This document shows, piece by piece, positions 8,078 through 16,790 of a DNA stretch of 64,000 bases. Below the pieces are notes generated by a model that worked only from the letters and a program-made list of their open reading frames with translations, was not told where the DNA came from and ran no database searches. Both the position numbers and the translations under genes were made by a program. The DNA is from JASGMR01 sp963664675 (GTDB taxonomy: Bacteria > Thermotogota > Thermotogae > Petrotogales > Kosmotogaceae), in contig CAXXLB010000020.1 in the NCBI GenBank assembly GCA_963664675.2, positions 62,001 to 126,000 on the forward strand, read 5' to 3'. Position 1 is the first letter of the stretch. The number at the start of each line of letters is the position of its first letter.

Positions 8078-8440
8078 ATGTTGAAAAAAATTGAAGTGAT
8101 CTCGATTCCCGTGAAAGACCAGGACAAAGCGATTGAGTTTTATGTCAACAAGATTGGATTCAAATTACTTGTTGACGTTCCCTTCGATGAAGATAAAAGA
8201 TGGGTACAGCTCGGAATTTCAGAAAAAAACGAGACAACGATTGCCCTTGTGGATGATTCCGAAAAAATGTCTCCCGGCCATTTGCAGGGATTGGTTTTAT
8301 ATGCGGAGGGTATTGAAGAGACGACAAAAGAACTCAAAGACAGGGGAGTGGATATCTCTCCAGTTGAAAAAACCCCCTGGGGAAAATTCGCATACTTCAA
8401 CGACATCGATGGAAACGAGTGGGCAATAAGAGAGGACTAA
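8078..8440 (+). CDS. VOC family protein (glyoxalase/bleomycin-resistance fold)
   Basis: A 120-residue single-module VOC protein. It has the paired beta-alpha-beta units, with VISIPVKDQDKAIEFYVNKIGFKL at the start and GKFAYFNDIDGNEWAIRED at the end. The terminal Glu of the second unit is in the usual metal-ligand position. The family includes glyoxalase I, dioxygenases and proteins that bind or modify antibiotics. ATG 8078 follows AGGAGGT. Its position after an attenuated exporter gene hints at a shared resistance or detoxification role, which is inference. A hairpin closes the unit. Confidence 0.85.
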   Translation: MLKKIEVISIPVKDQDKAIEFYVNKIGFKLLVDVPFDEDKRWVQLGISEKNETTIALVDDSEKMSPGHLQGLVLYAEGIEETTKELKDRGVDISPVEKTPWGKFAYFNDIDGNEWAIRED

Positions 8441-8448
8441 ATGAATCT

Positions 8449-8478
8449 GTCAAGTTGCTTTTTTAAGAGCAGCTTGAC
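8449..8478 (+). terminator. hairpin after the VOC gene
   Basis: GTCAAGTTGCT (8449-8459) and AGCAGCTTGAC (8468-8478) pair over 11 bases with one G-U. The T-tract that follows is weak (ACTTTATAATTTCTC). Confidence 0.6.
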
Positions 8479-8638
8479 ACTTTATAATTTCTCTTTTTGT
8501 GTTATTAATTCTATGAGTTCCCTACAGGCTTTACAGATTCAAAGATTTATCATCGAACTCACTGTGAAGCTGTGACAGGACGAGATTTTTTAAATTGAAG
8601 ATTTGTTTCCTGAAAAGGGGAAATAAAGATTCAGTTTA

Positions 8639-9016
8639 TTATTGAAGAGCTATTAATCTGTAAACAGTGATTGTTGTTAACAAAGCCGCCGATCCCGATC
8701 CAATTCCGTGAATTATTTTGAGGGGCAATATGGGAAATTTATCAAAACTCAACAACGCTCCCGTTACCAGTACGATTGCAAGAGAAATACCAACGAAAAT
8801 CAGTAAGAGTTTTATATTCGATTCAACCCCTCCGGCTTTTTTCATCAAATTAATGTATGAGATTATTGAGATCACGATCATACCAATTGCCACAAGTTTA
8901 TGCACGGTAAAAAGCGGGCCGTTCAGCGGTCTGCCAATCACACTCAGAAAGATTCCCGTTGCTATAGTTGCCAGGAATAAAACTGAGATAAAAACAATTA
9001 TTTGTGTATTACTCAC
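8639..9016 (-). CDS. small four-helix membrane protein, function unknown
   Basis: A 125-residue protein made almost entirely of four hydrophobic helices. His residues sit near the ends of helix 2 (TVHKLVAIG) and helix 4 (KIIHGIGSG), a pattern that could coordinate heme as in cytochrome b561-like four-helix proteins; this is only suggestive. I chose GTG 9016, eight nt after AAAGGAG. The GTG at 9025 in the same frame would overlap that site. It is a lone gene convergent with the VOC gene, with the TetR/remnant unit upstream. Confidence 0.65.
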   Translation of the reverse strand: MSNTQIIVFISVLFLATIATGIFLSVIGRPLNGPLFTVHKLVAIGMIVISIISYINLMKKAGGVESNIKLLLIFVGISLAIVLVTGALLSFDKFPILPLKIIHGIGSGSAALLTTITVYRLIALQ

Positions 9017-9161
9017 ATTTATCACTCCTTTATTTTTTGTTGATTCAATCTAAGATCAATTTTTTTGTTTTTTCAGAAAAATAAATTACATTTCATTCCT
9101 CAAAATACCTAATTAAATTTTTTTGAAAATCGACGCATTGTATATATCAATCAAAATATTT

Positions 9162-9281
9162 TTACATATGTATATCGATCACGGAAGAAATTGCAATGCA
9201 ATTTCCTTCAAGCAGTTCCGAAAGCTTTCCGGCAACTACAAATGAGCTTCCTGTGCCTGAAAAGTAATATATCTCCGTCAT
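9162..9281 (-). pseudogene. truncated N-terminus of an EFR1-type flavodoxin/ferredoxin protein
   Basis: A 39-codon frame starts at ATG 9281, one base after the TetR stop and behind GGAG. It begins MTEIYYFSGTGSSFVVAGKL, the FMN phosphate-loop start (YYFSGTGN-type) of EFR1-family flavodoxin-ferredoxins, which are normally about 250 residues. The frame dies after SSVIDIHM and no downstream flavodoxin or 4Fe-4S cysteine segments can be found before 9026. It is therefore the decayed head of a gene once co-transcribed with the TetR regulator. The family call rests on the P-loop and its position. Confidence 0.6.
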
Positions 9282-9282
9282 A

Positions 9283-9942
9283 CTATTCTCCTGTATTATC
9301 ATTTTTTCTCAACAACTGAACAAAAAAATCAATATGTTTTTTTATTCTTTCATCTAAATAGCCAGTCTCAGAATTCCACACTTCTTTCAAAAGATATTCA
9401 TCGAGTATTCCTTTCAACGAGTAGTAATACTCCATTGTTATGACCTTCACATCACATTTTCTGACTGCGCCGCTTTCGACCAGTTTTTCCAGTATCTCTT
9501 CCGTGTAACCCTTCCTGAGATAATAAAGATTCTCCCTCGCAATTTCGAAGGCCTGAGGTTTGATGTAACTTTCCATAAAAACTATCTGAAGGATCGTATG
9601 AAAAAATGGATTTCCCGTTATACTTGCAAACTTTTCCATATTTTTTCTGAAAAAATATTTTACGTCACCTTTCTTAACGATATCTTCCACTTCTTCTCTT
9701 GAAAATATCATTTTTTCTTTCAGTTCGCCGTAATAACCTAAAATATGTGAAAAAAGTTCTTCCTTGGATTTAAAATGACTGTAAAAGGTACTCGGCTTTA
9801 TATTCACAGAGTTGCAGAGTTCTCTTATTCCCACATTATCAAATCCCTTCACGGAAAAGAGATACACCGCGCTGTATATTATTTTCGGTTTCGTATCTTT
9901 TTCTTTTTCTATCAATTTTTCAAAGTATTCCTTTTTATTCAT
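9283..9942 (-). CDS. TetR/AcrR family transcriptional regulator
   Basis: A 219-residue repressor with the N-terminal helix-turn-helix IIYSAVYLFSVKGFDNVGIR, LCNSVNIKPSTFYSHFKSKE, LFSHILGYY. It starts at ATG 9942 with AAAGGA about ten nt upstream. A consensus promoter and a palindrome lie just ahead, so autorepression is likely. Its natural partner appears to be the truncated flavodoxin/ferredoxin gene immediately downstream, which means it may now regulate only itself or a distant target. Family certain; ligand unknown. Confidence 0.88.
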   Translation of the reverse strand: MNKKEYFEKLIEKEKDTKPKIIYSAVYLFSVKGFDNVGIRELCNSVNIKPSTFYSHFKSKEELFSHILGYYGELKEKMIFSREEVEDIVKKGDVKYFFRKNMEKFASITGNPFFHTILQIVFMESYIKPQAFEIARENLYYLRKGYTEEILEKLVESGAVRKCDVKVITMEYYYSLKGILDEYLLKEVWNSETGYLDERIKKHIDFFVQLLRKNDNTGE

Positions 9943-9968
9943 AATCCGTTTTTCCTTTCAAGATTCTT

Positions 9969-9984
9969 ACGGACGATCGTTCGT
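9969..9984 (-). promoter_or_regulatory. palindromic operator of the second TetR gene
   Basis: ACGGACGATCGTTCGT is a 16-bp inverted repeat around GATC with one mismatched base pair. It lies five nt downstream of the -10 of the TetR promoter, between promoter and start codon. Confidence 0.65.
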
Positions 9985-9989
9985 ATGTC

Positions 9990-10018
9990 ATTGTACAATA
10001 AAATTTTTTACCTGTCAA
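9990..10018 (-). promoter_or_regulatory. promoter of the second TetR gene
   Basis: On the minus strand TTGACA (10018-10013), a 17-nt spacer and TACAAT (9995-9990) form a near-consensus promoter. The architecture matches the promoter at 4976-5004. Confidence 0.8.
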
Positions 10019-10413
10019 ACGAAAAAATCAAAAATGTTAATTTGTTTTAAAACTCCATAGACAGGAATTGAAAGATATGCACTCTTTTTTGATCACATAT
10101 TATATTATTCATTTTGTTTTTTATGTGTGAGATAATTCATCTGAAAATTAAAAACAAAAAACCGATCCAGTTGTGAATTTCCCCATATAAACACAACGAA
10201 TAGCTTTATAATATATTGTGAATGCCAACACCATAAATTATCAAAGCAATTTTGGATCGGTTACAGAAAAACGGGAGTTATGAATAAGTATTATAAATTA
10301 TGAATTAAAGCATCAGGTACTATTTTTTCATCGTATACATAAGCACTTTTTAAAAATAATTTCTTCAAATAAGTTCTCATGCCCTTTTAAAATTTTTATT
10401 ATTTTTATCCACT
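10019..10413. other. intergenic region with a 10-bp inverted repeat pair
   Basis: No gene seen. AACCGATCCA (10160-10169) and TGGATCGGTT (10253-10262) are perfect inverted copies 83 nt apart. A nested GTTGTG/CACAAC pair lies just inside the left copy. It could be a small structured RNA, a decayed mobile-element end pair or chance. I see no ORF or target duplication to decide. Confidence 0.4.
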
Positions 10414-11535
10414 TCAATAAACTTTTTTCAGGAGTTCAATCAATTCATTCAAATCATATTCTTTAGGATTAAACTTGTAAAATGAAAAATCTAAAGTTAT
10501 TTCGGCTATATTCTTTATTTCCTCTTCTTTAACTCCGATCTCAGAAAGTTTTAAAGGCGCATCAATATTTCTATAAATCTCTTCAAGTTTTAAGGCAAAT
10601 TCCTCAATACTTGAAAAATCCAGATATTTCAACAAATTTTCAAACCTTTCTTTATTATATGGATAATTTTCTCTCAAAACTTCAGGTAGAGCCAATGAAC
10701 ATGCAAAACCATGTTCTATTCCATAAATATTTGTCAGAGGAAAACTCATGGCGTGCAATACTGTCGTTCTGGATTGACTGAATGCCATCCCAGCAAGCAT
10801 GCTCGCCAATGACAGTTCTTCCCTGGCATTGAGATCATTCGGTTCAAAGTATGCTTTCTCTATATTGGACAATATTAATTTCATGGCCTTCATGGAAAGA
10901 GCCTCGCTGAAAGGCTGGGAATTTTTTGACCAGTAGGATTCAATAGCGTGAATAAAAGCATCAAGAGCAGTCGCTGCCGTTGCTCTTTTCGGTAGGGAGA
11001 CAGTTAACTGCGGGTCCACTATTGCGTAATCAACCCAATATTCACTCGTCATAAGGGCTTTCTTATTTTTATTCACTTTATCGGTGTAGACACCGACGCC
11101 GGTTACTTCACTTCCTGTTCCTGATGTAGTTGGCATAGCAATCAAAGTTACTTCCCTTTTTCCGAATGTTTTCTCTTTTTCAAGATATTCGAGCATAGTC
11201 CCTTCATTTGTGGTAAGACAGGCAATGGCTTTTGCCGCATCTATTGAGCTTCCTCCCCCAAAACCTATTACAATTTTCACATCATTTTTCCTGGCAATCT
11301 CCGCAGCCCTATCTATAGTTTCACACGATGGGTTTGGTTCTACTTCACAAAATTCTAAAATTTCTCCATTTATATATTTTTCCAGTCTTGAAACGAAACC
11401 GAGTTTTTTGAGTACCGGATCACTCACAATGAGCACATTGCTTTTTTCATCGTTTTCGGGTATTTCTTTCAGTTCTTTCAATCTTCCCGGTCCAAAAATT
11501 ATCTTTTTAACCGGTAAACTTATATCGAAATTCAT
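10414..11535 (-). CDS. iron-containing (group III) alcohol dehydrogenase
   Basis: A 373-residue NAD(P)H-dependent oxidoreductase. The dinucleotide site is GFGGGSSIDAAKAIA, with TTSGTGSEVTGVGV downstream. Metal ligands are in TALDAFIHAIESYW and LHAMSFPLTNIYGIEHGFA. The family includes lactaldehyde (FucO), 1,3-propanediol and butanol dehydrogenases. I chose ATG 11535 (MNFDISLPVKK) behind AAGGAGGA; codons up to 11574 lie before that site. As last gene of the SorC-type sugar operon, after a class II aldolase, it probably reduces the aldehyde released by that aldolase, such as lactaldehyde or glycolaldehyde. That role is inferred from context. Confidence 0.88.
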   Translation of the reverse strand: MNFDISLPVKKIIFGPGRLKELKEIPENDEKSNVLIVSDPVLKKLGFVSRLEKYINGEILEFCEVEPNPSCETIDRAAEIARKNDVKIVIGFGGGSSIDAAKAIACLTTNEGTMLEYLEKEKTFGKREVTLIAMPTTSGTGSEVTGVGVYTDKVNKNKKALMTSEYWVDYAIVDPQLTVSLPKRATAATALDAFIHAIESYWSKNSQPFSEALSMKAMKLILSNIEKAYFEPNDLNAREELSLASMLAGMAFSQSRTTVLHAMSFPLTNIYGIEHGFACSLALPEVLRENYPYNKERFENLLKYLDFSSIEEFALKLEEIYRNIDAPLKLSEIGVKEEEIKNIAEITLDFSFYKFNPKEYDLNELIELLKKVY

Positions 11536-11644
11536 ACTTTCCTCCTTCTTTATCTGATGGTCCAGTGAGTCCACTAAGAATTCAAATATATTTTTGATAG
11601 TTCACTTATATATTTGGTGTTTTATTTTGCATAACCCTACTAAT

Positions 11645-12289
11645 TCATTTTTGACCATATGAACTCGCGATATAATCTCTCAATTCCTGTGCCTGTTTAT
11701 CGGAAATAGGCGTCACATTTCCAAGAATTCTCGCAAGTATATACATCCTTGAGCTGTTTTCCAAACCGACACAGACCTTCAGTGCCTTTTCCAAAGTCAC
11801 ATCGACCGCGATCATTCCGTGATTTGCCATAATTGCTGCTTTTCTATTTCCCAATGCTGCCACAACATTATCAGCCAATTCCTGACTGCCATGCCTGGCA
11901 TATTCAGCAACTTCTATCTGGCCTCCCATGAAAACTATCGCCGAGTCGGTCATTGGAAGGGGTTGTCTTGCAAGAGACATAGCCATAGAATACAATGAAT
12001 GAGTATGTATTATCGCATTGACATCTTTTCTTTTTTTAAATATTCCTCTGTGCATACTGTGTTCGATCGAGGGTTTTCTATTTCCTTCAACTACTTTTCC
12101 GTCCATGTCCATAACCACTATATCGTCAACGTGAGTGTTATCGTAATCCATTCCACTCGGCGTCATCAAGTAAAACTGGCCCTCTTCTCCCACTCTCAGA
12201 CTGAGATTTCCTCCGGTACCCTGTACCAATCCTTCTCTGAAAACTTTAATTCCAAAATTGATTAATTTTTGCTTTTCATTTTCAAACAT
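11645..12289 (-). CDS. class II aldolase (L-fuculose-phosphate aldolase-like)
   Basis: A 214-residue zinc-dependent aldolase of the AraD/FucA family. It shows GTGGNLSLRV, the zinc histidines in IIHTHSLYSMAM and the second histidine region IMANHGMIAVD, plus VEGNRKPSIEHSMH. Such enzymes cleave a ketose-1-phosphate or a related sugar phosphate into dihydroxyacetone phosphate and an aldehyde. ATG 12289 follows GGAGGG. It lies between the 2-hydroxyacid dehydrogenase and the alcohol dehydrogenase, so the operon likely phosphorylates, oxidises or isomerises, cleaves, and then reduces the aldehyde. The exact substrate is unknown. AraD-type epimerases share the fold but are less likely in this context. 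Confidence 0.87.
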   Translation of the reverse strand: MFENEKQKLINFGIKVFREGLVQGTGGNLSLRVGEEGQFYLMTPSGMDYDNTHVDDIVVMDMDGKVVEGNRKPSIEHSMHRGIFKKRKDVNAIIHTHSLYSMAMSLARQPLPMTDSAIVFMGGQIEVAEYARHGSQELADNVVAALGNRKAAIMANHGMIAVDVTLEKALKVCVGLENSSRMYILARILGNVTPISDKQAQELRDYIASSYGQK

Positions 12290-12304
12290 AATCTTTTCCC
12301 TCCA

Positions 12305-13342
12305 CTAATTTTTTCTATAAGCTACTTCTTTTTTATCTACATAATCATTCAAACTTTCCAGAACCATCCTGGAATGATGTTTTATAACATCACTACTGGC
12401 ACCTCCAATGTGGGGTGTAATAATGAAATTTTCCAGTTTCAAAAATGGGTCATCTTTTGCAATAGGTTCATAATAAAAGACATCGACCGCGGCGCCGGCT
12501 ATTGTTTTATCTTTCAACGCCTTATAAAGTGAGTTGTGATCAATCAGAGCACCTCTTGCAGTGTTTATTAAATAGGCGGTGCTTTTCATTTCATTGAGTT
12601 GATTTGTACTGATCATGTTTTCGGTTTCTCTAGTCACCTTGCAGTGAAGACTGACAAAATCGGAATTTTTCAACAGATAACCAAGATCGACTTTTTTAAT
12701 TTTATCTTCTTCTGAAAAATTATCTATATAAGGATCATAAACGAGAATGTTCATTCCCAAACACAATGCTTTTTTTAATACTTTCTTTCCTATCGCACCC
12801 AGACCAATCAATCCCAGTGTTTTTCCCTCTATATCGAACCCTCTATATTCAAGATAAGGGGTAACCTCCAGGTTTTTGCTCGACCAGATCACATCTTTAG
12901 TATTTTTATTGGCATCTTCGATATTCTTCAAAGATACTTTCCCATTTTTCACAGCTTCAACCGAGAGAAAAATGTTTCTCGAAAGATTAATAATCATTGC
13001 TATAACCATTTCCGCAACACAATTCGCGTTTCTCGAGGGAGTATTTGTAACTATGACGTTTTTTTCAGAACAGGACTTCAAATCCACATTCACAGGGTTT
13101 CCCCTCGTTACGATGATTAATTTTACCGAATTACACGAATCAACCACTTTATGTGTTATTGGATCGGCGCTGATGATTAGTACTTCCGGTTCATATTTAT
13201 TTATTTCATTGATCATTTCATCTTCGGAGAAAAAATTGGATGCTCCGGCTGCCCTCCCTGTTAAAATCACATCAAAATTGTTCTTTAAATATTCAAGCGA
13301 TTCATTATCTAGCTCTGCAGTAATCAATATTTTTTTATTCAT
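12305..13342 (-). CDS. D-isomer-specific 2-hydroxyacid dehydrogenase
   Basis: A 345-residue NAD-dependent dehydrogenase of the phosphoglycerate/erythronate dehydrogenase family. The nucleotide site is GLIGLGAIGKKV; the catalytic Arg, Glu and His are in NTARGALID, YYEPIAKDDPF and ITPHIGGAS. The protein is longer than simple PGDHs (about 310-330) but has no ACT domain. Its start overlaps the kinase stop by eight bases, so the two are translationally coupled and probably act in sequence on one substrate, for example oxidising a phosphorylated sugar acid. Serine biosynthesis is unlikely because the whole operon is catabolic. Confidence 0.87.
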   Translation of the reverse strand: MNKKILITAELDNESLEYLKNNFDVILTGRAAGASNFFSEDEMINEINKYEPEVLIISADPITHKVVDSCNSVKLIIVTRGNPVNVDLKSCSEKNVIVTNTPSRNANCVAEMVIAMIINLSRNIFLSVEAVKNGKVSLKNIEDANKNTKDVIWSSKNLEVTPYLEYRGFDIEGKTLGLIGLGAIGKKVLKKALCLGMNILVYDPYIDNFSEEDKIKKVDLGYLLKNSDFVSLHCKVTRETENMISTNQLNEMKSTAYLINTARGALIDHNSLYKALKDKTIAGAAVDVFYYEPIAKDDPFLKLENFIITPHIGGASSDVIKHHSRMVLESLNDYVDKKEVAYRKN

Positions 13343-14846
13343 TTATATTACCTCCTAAATTTTTGAGGGACTTATAGAATTCTTTCCACTTTAAATATTT
13401 ATTTTTATAATAATTCTCTTCCTCACCGGAAAAATCAACATCGATCTTTGAAAAATTATCCGTAGCGGGGAAATCCTTTTTGTTAATTTCTCTGAAGGCC
13501 AGCTTTGCTGCTCCAATTGATGTACTTTCCAGTTCATCGGTCAATAGAAATTCAACCGGTTTTATCAGTATATATAAAATCTTTTTTAAAAGATTATTTT
13601 TAAATGCGCCACCTGTTGCCACAATCTTTAAAATTTCGTTGTTATAAATTTCTTTTAATTGCTCAATGTTGGAAAAAATTGAAAACGCCAGATTTTCTAT
13701 AAAAGCCGTAAAAACAGATTGAAAAATATTGGTTTTCGAAGAATCGTAAACGAGTCCATTAAAAGAAATCTCTCTCTGCGACACATCGAATATTCCAGGA
13801 CCCATATATGCGAATAAATCATCTGCTCTCACATACATATTTCTTATTATTTCTTCAAGATCTATTTCGTTGTTATTCTGTTCCGGAAATATCATATCAA
13901 TAAATTCCATCAGATCTTCTTTGAGTTTTTTGTAAACAACTCCCGTCTTTTTACAATTACTTTCCAAGACCCATTTATTTTTAAGATAAGGACAGGTCCA
14001 CGTCCTGTAATACTTATCGAATATGGGTTTGTCAACCACTATCTGTACAGGTGTTGTGGACCCATTTACAATTACTACTGTCCCTTCATCAAACGCATCG
14101 GATCCAAATAAGGCAGATTGTGTATCGGCCATGCCCAAAACAATCTTAGTTTCATTACTCAAACCGGTCCTTTGTGATACATCGGCATCAATAGAGTTTA
14201 AAATAGTTCCTGGTTCAACGATTTTTGAAAATTTCAATTCCTCAAATCCGAATAATTCCCTCAGTTCCTGTGACCATTCTAAATCGTTCACATCGAAAAG
14301 CATAGATTCCGCCGCGTTCGTCCATTCGGAAACAGGGATCTTCAGGCTGCTCAGTTTAAAGGCAATCCATTCATTCAACATTAGAAAACTTCTGATTTTT
14401 TTAAATTTTTCCGGATAAAATTCCTTTATCCAGAGCAATCTCATGGCTGGAAAATAAGCGTCGGGCCAATGGCCTGTTATTCGATAAATTCTTTCCCCGT
14501 ATCTGGATGAAATATCGTATGACACTCGTTTAGCTCTCAAATCTATATTGGGAAAGGAAAAAATCTCGTCGTTATTTTCATCTAAAAATACACTTCCCTC
14601 TCTTTGACTTGTGACAGATATCGCTAATATATTATATTTATTCTGAGCACTCTCATTCACTTCTTTTATAATGTCAGTAATTTTGCCCCATAGTCTGGTG
14701 GTATTTATTGAATAATATCCTTTAGGTCCATCTAAAATATATTCAATACTCTTCGAAAGGCTGATAGTAATTTTTTTATCTGCAGTTACTAAATTAGCGT
14801 GGATACAGCTTGTACTTACATCAAGAACGAGTACTGCATCTATCAA
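13335..14846 (-). CDS. FGGY-family carbohydrate kinase
   Basis: A 503-residue sugar kinase with the ASKHA fold. The N-terminal phosphate motif is the variant LVLDVSTSCIHANLV, where most members have DxGT/S. The middle contains VLGMADTQSALFGSDAFDEGTVVIVNGST and the adenosine motif is ATGGAFKNNLLKKIL. Members phosphorylate xylulose, fuculose, erythritol or the autoinducer-2 precursor. TTG 14846 sits nine nt after AAAGGAG and overlaps the permease TGA (TTTTGA). The unusual N-terminal motif and the SorC-type regulator resemble LsrK/LsrR-like systems. But lsrF and lsrG are absent and a dehydrogenase and aldolase are present, so a sugar or polyol is more likely. Confidence 0.85.
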   Translation of the reverse strand: MIDAVLVLDVSTSCIHANLVTADKKITISLSKSIEYILDGPKGYYSINTTRLWGKITDIIKEVNESAQNKYNILAISVTSQREGSVFLDENNDEIFSFPNIDLRAKRVSYDISSRYGERIYRITGHWPDAYFPAMRLLWIKEFYPEKFKKIRSFLMLNEWIAFKLSSLKIPVSEWTNAAESMLFDVNDLEWSQELRELFGFEELKFSKIVEPGTILNSIDADVSQRTGLSNETKIVLGMADTQSALFGSDAFDEGTVVIVNGSTTPVQIVVDKPIFDKYYRTWTCPYLKNKWVLESNCKKTGVVYKKLKEDLMEFIDMIFPEQNNNEIDLEEIIRNMYVRADDLFAYMGPGIFDVSQREISFNGLVYDSSKTNIFQSVFTAFIENLAFSIFSNIEQLKEIYNNEILKIVATGGAFKNNLLKKILYILIKPVEFLLTDELESTSIGAAKLAFREINKKDFPATDNFSKIDVDFSGEEENYYKNKYLKWKEFYKSLKNLGGNINE

Positions 14847-15859
14847 AATGTTTTTCTCCTTTCATATCTCTTCTTCATTACTGAAACCATCAGAATAACC
14901 AGAATAATCAGACCTTTCGCAAATTCTTTCCAATAAAATGGAATCCCCATCAATGTGAAACCATTTGCAACTGTAGCCATAACAAGAGTTCCAAAAAGAG
15001 TTCCAAAAACATTCGGTCTGAAATTTCTTCTCGACATTATAGTGCTCAAATATGCCGCACCTATTGCATCCCACATATAACTGTGCCCGACAAGGGGTTG
15101 GCCGGATCTGATCTGGGAACAAAGAATGACCCCGCCTACACATGCACAGATGGCAGCAAGAAAATAAGCCATTCCAAAATAAAACCTAACCGGAATCCCC
15201 GAGGCTCTTGACGCTTTTATGCTCTCGCCACAGGCATACATCTTCCTTCCATATTCGCTTTTATCAAGAAAAACGTATAAAACGAGCGTAATAATAATAA
15301 GAATTATTATCGGATTTGGGATTCCAAAAATGGTTCCTCTGTATATCGCATTGAGTGGTTTGGGGGACGGATAAATATAAATTGGTAATCCTCCCTGAGT
15401 CACTCCTTTTTCTATGCTGTTTCCAATAAAAAGAATCGCAATGGTTGCAATAAATGGATTGAGATTCGCCTTGGAAATTAAAAGTGCCGTACAAATTCCC
15501 ACTAAAGCTCCTACTAAGAAAGAAAGAACGAGTGATACCCCAAAACTCAGCCCTGCGGTTATTCCTCCGGTGATAGTTAATCCAACTAATCCCATGGTCG
15601 TTCCCGGGGTTAAATCGATCCCTTTTACGATCAGAGCCAACATTACACCAAAAGCTGCCGGGGCGGTTATAGAAACCCTCATCAGAATATCCGAAATATT
15701 GTCAATACTCAAAAAAGAGGAATTTTTAATCGCAAACACTATAATGACACCTATAAAACCGATAACAATGCTACCGTTCACCAAGAGGTCCGCAATCTTT
15801 TTTAATATCTTATTTTCATCCGTTAACACATTATTTTTCAAGCTGGACAAGTTCACCAC
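14843..15859 (-). CDS. sugar ABC transporter permease (RbsC-like), second copy
   Basis: Integral membrane subunit of a CUT2 (ribose-type) importer, about 9-10 hydrophobic segments in 338 residues. It has the family signature GEVIKASRASGIPV-like stretch CGESIKASRASGIPVRFY and RSGQPLVGHSYMWDAIGAAYL. It forms a heterodimer with the upstream permease. The start is ambiguous. GTG 15859 and 15856 lie too close to GGGGAG, and TTG 15850 has ideal eight-nt spacing, so the true protein may be three residues shorter. It overlaps the upstream permease gene by about 20-29 nt, showing tight coupling. Confidence 0.88.
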   Translation of the reverse strand: MVNLSSLKNNVLTDENKILKKIADLLVNGSIVIGFIGVIIVFAIKNSSFLSIDNISDILMRVSITAPAAFGVMLALIVKGIDLTPGTTMGLVGLTITGGITAGLSFGVSLVLSFLVGALVGICTALLISKANLNPFIATIAILFIGNSIEKGVTQGGLPIYIYPSPKPLNAIYRGTIFGIPNPIIILIIITLVLYVFLDKSEYGRKMYACGESIKASRASGIPVRFYFGMAYFLAAICACVGGVILCSQIRSGQPLVGHSYMWDAIGAAYLSTIMSRRNFRPNVFGTLFGTLVMATVANGFTLMGIPFYWKEFAKGLIILVILMVSVMKKRYERRKTF

Positions 15860-16790
15860 TCCCCATAGAATTAGTTATAACAACTATTATTACCAGGCAT
15901 CCTTCAATTAGTTTGATCCAGTATGAGCTGATACCAGCAAGAGCAAGTCCATTGGCAAGCAATGCCACAAATATTGCACCTAACACAGAACCTGGAATCG
16001 TTATAATATTTTTCCTTGATATAGACATCCCAAAGAAAACAGATAAAATAACCTCATTCAAGTTAGTGTATGCTGCCTCCGGAGTATATCCCGAGAGTTG
16101 AGCCAAATAAACCAGGGAAACTACCCATATGCAAAAGCCCATAACTCCAAAGGATAAAAATCTCATCAAATCAACCTTTATACCCGCTTTTTTAGCTGTA
16201 ATCTCATTTCCACCAATCGCATAAAAATGTAAACCAATAATAGTCTTATGCACAAAAGAATAAACAATAACAAACACAATAATTAAAATCCATACCGGAA
16301 GTGGAATTCCAATAAATGAATTGAATCTTATTCCTCCAAAAAAATCATTTGAAATAGTCAGAAAATATGCTTTGCTTATCGCTTTTTCCAATCCCAAAGT
16401 CGCCAGCATCGTCGCAATCGTAGTCAGCCACGGATGAATTTTCAATTTTACAATAAGAAATGCATTGATCAACTCTACACCGATTGCAATACCTAATCCA
16501 CATAATAAAACCAATGGAATCGGAATAGCTGCTTCTATCATCCTGATCATTATTACTGAAGTCAGACCTATAATTCCCACAAAGGACAAATCGAAGGAAC
16601 CCGCTAACATAACAGTACTCAGCCCCATCGCAGGAATAGCAACAAAGGCCGCAGAAATCAAAACATTCATTAAATTATCAAAGTGTAAAAATCCGGAGGC
16701 CGCGAAGATTATATAAATAATTACGGCGGCAAAAATGGAAAGAGTTATATAACTTTTCTTCGACGCTTTGTCAATTGACAGTTTCTTCAT
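15831..16790 (-). CDS. sugar ABC transporter permease (RbsC-like), first copy
   Basis: A 319-residue CUT2 permease with about nine membrane helices. It contains the conserved AGSFDLSFVGIIGLT region and YAIGGNEITAKKAGI, which faces the ATPase. I chose ATG 16790, eight nt after GGAGG; the upstream ATG at 16805 overlaps that site. The start lies inside the last codons of the ATPase gene (20-nt overlap). With the second permease it forms the membrane channel for the operon's substrate. Confidence 0.88.
   Translation of the reverse strand: MKKLSIDKASKKSYITLSIFAAVIIYIIFAASGFLHFDNLMNVLISAAFVAIPAMGLSTVMLAGSFDLSFVGIIGLTSVIMIRMIEAAIPIPLVLLCGLGIAIGVELINAFLIVKLKIHPWLTTIATMLATLGLEKAISKAYFLTISNDFFGGIRFNSFIGIPLPVWILIIVFVIVYSFVHKTIIGLHFYAIGGNEITAKKAGIKVDLMRFLSFGVMGFCIWVVSLVYLAQLSGYTPEAAYTNLNEVILSVFFGMSISRKNIITIPGSVLGAIFVALLANGLALAGISSYWIKLIEGCLVIIVVITNSMGSGELVQLEK

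Noticed and set aside
8133..8429. 98-codon frame overlapping the VOC gene
   Set aside because: Alternative frame inside a gene with strong VOC motifs and a good start; no support of its own.
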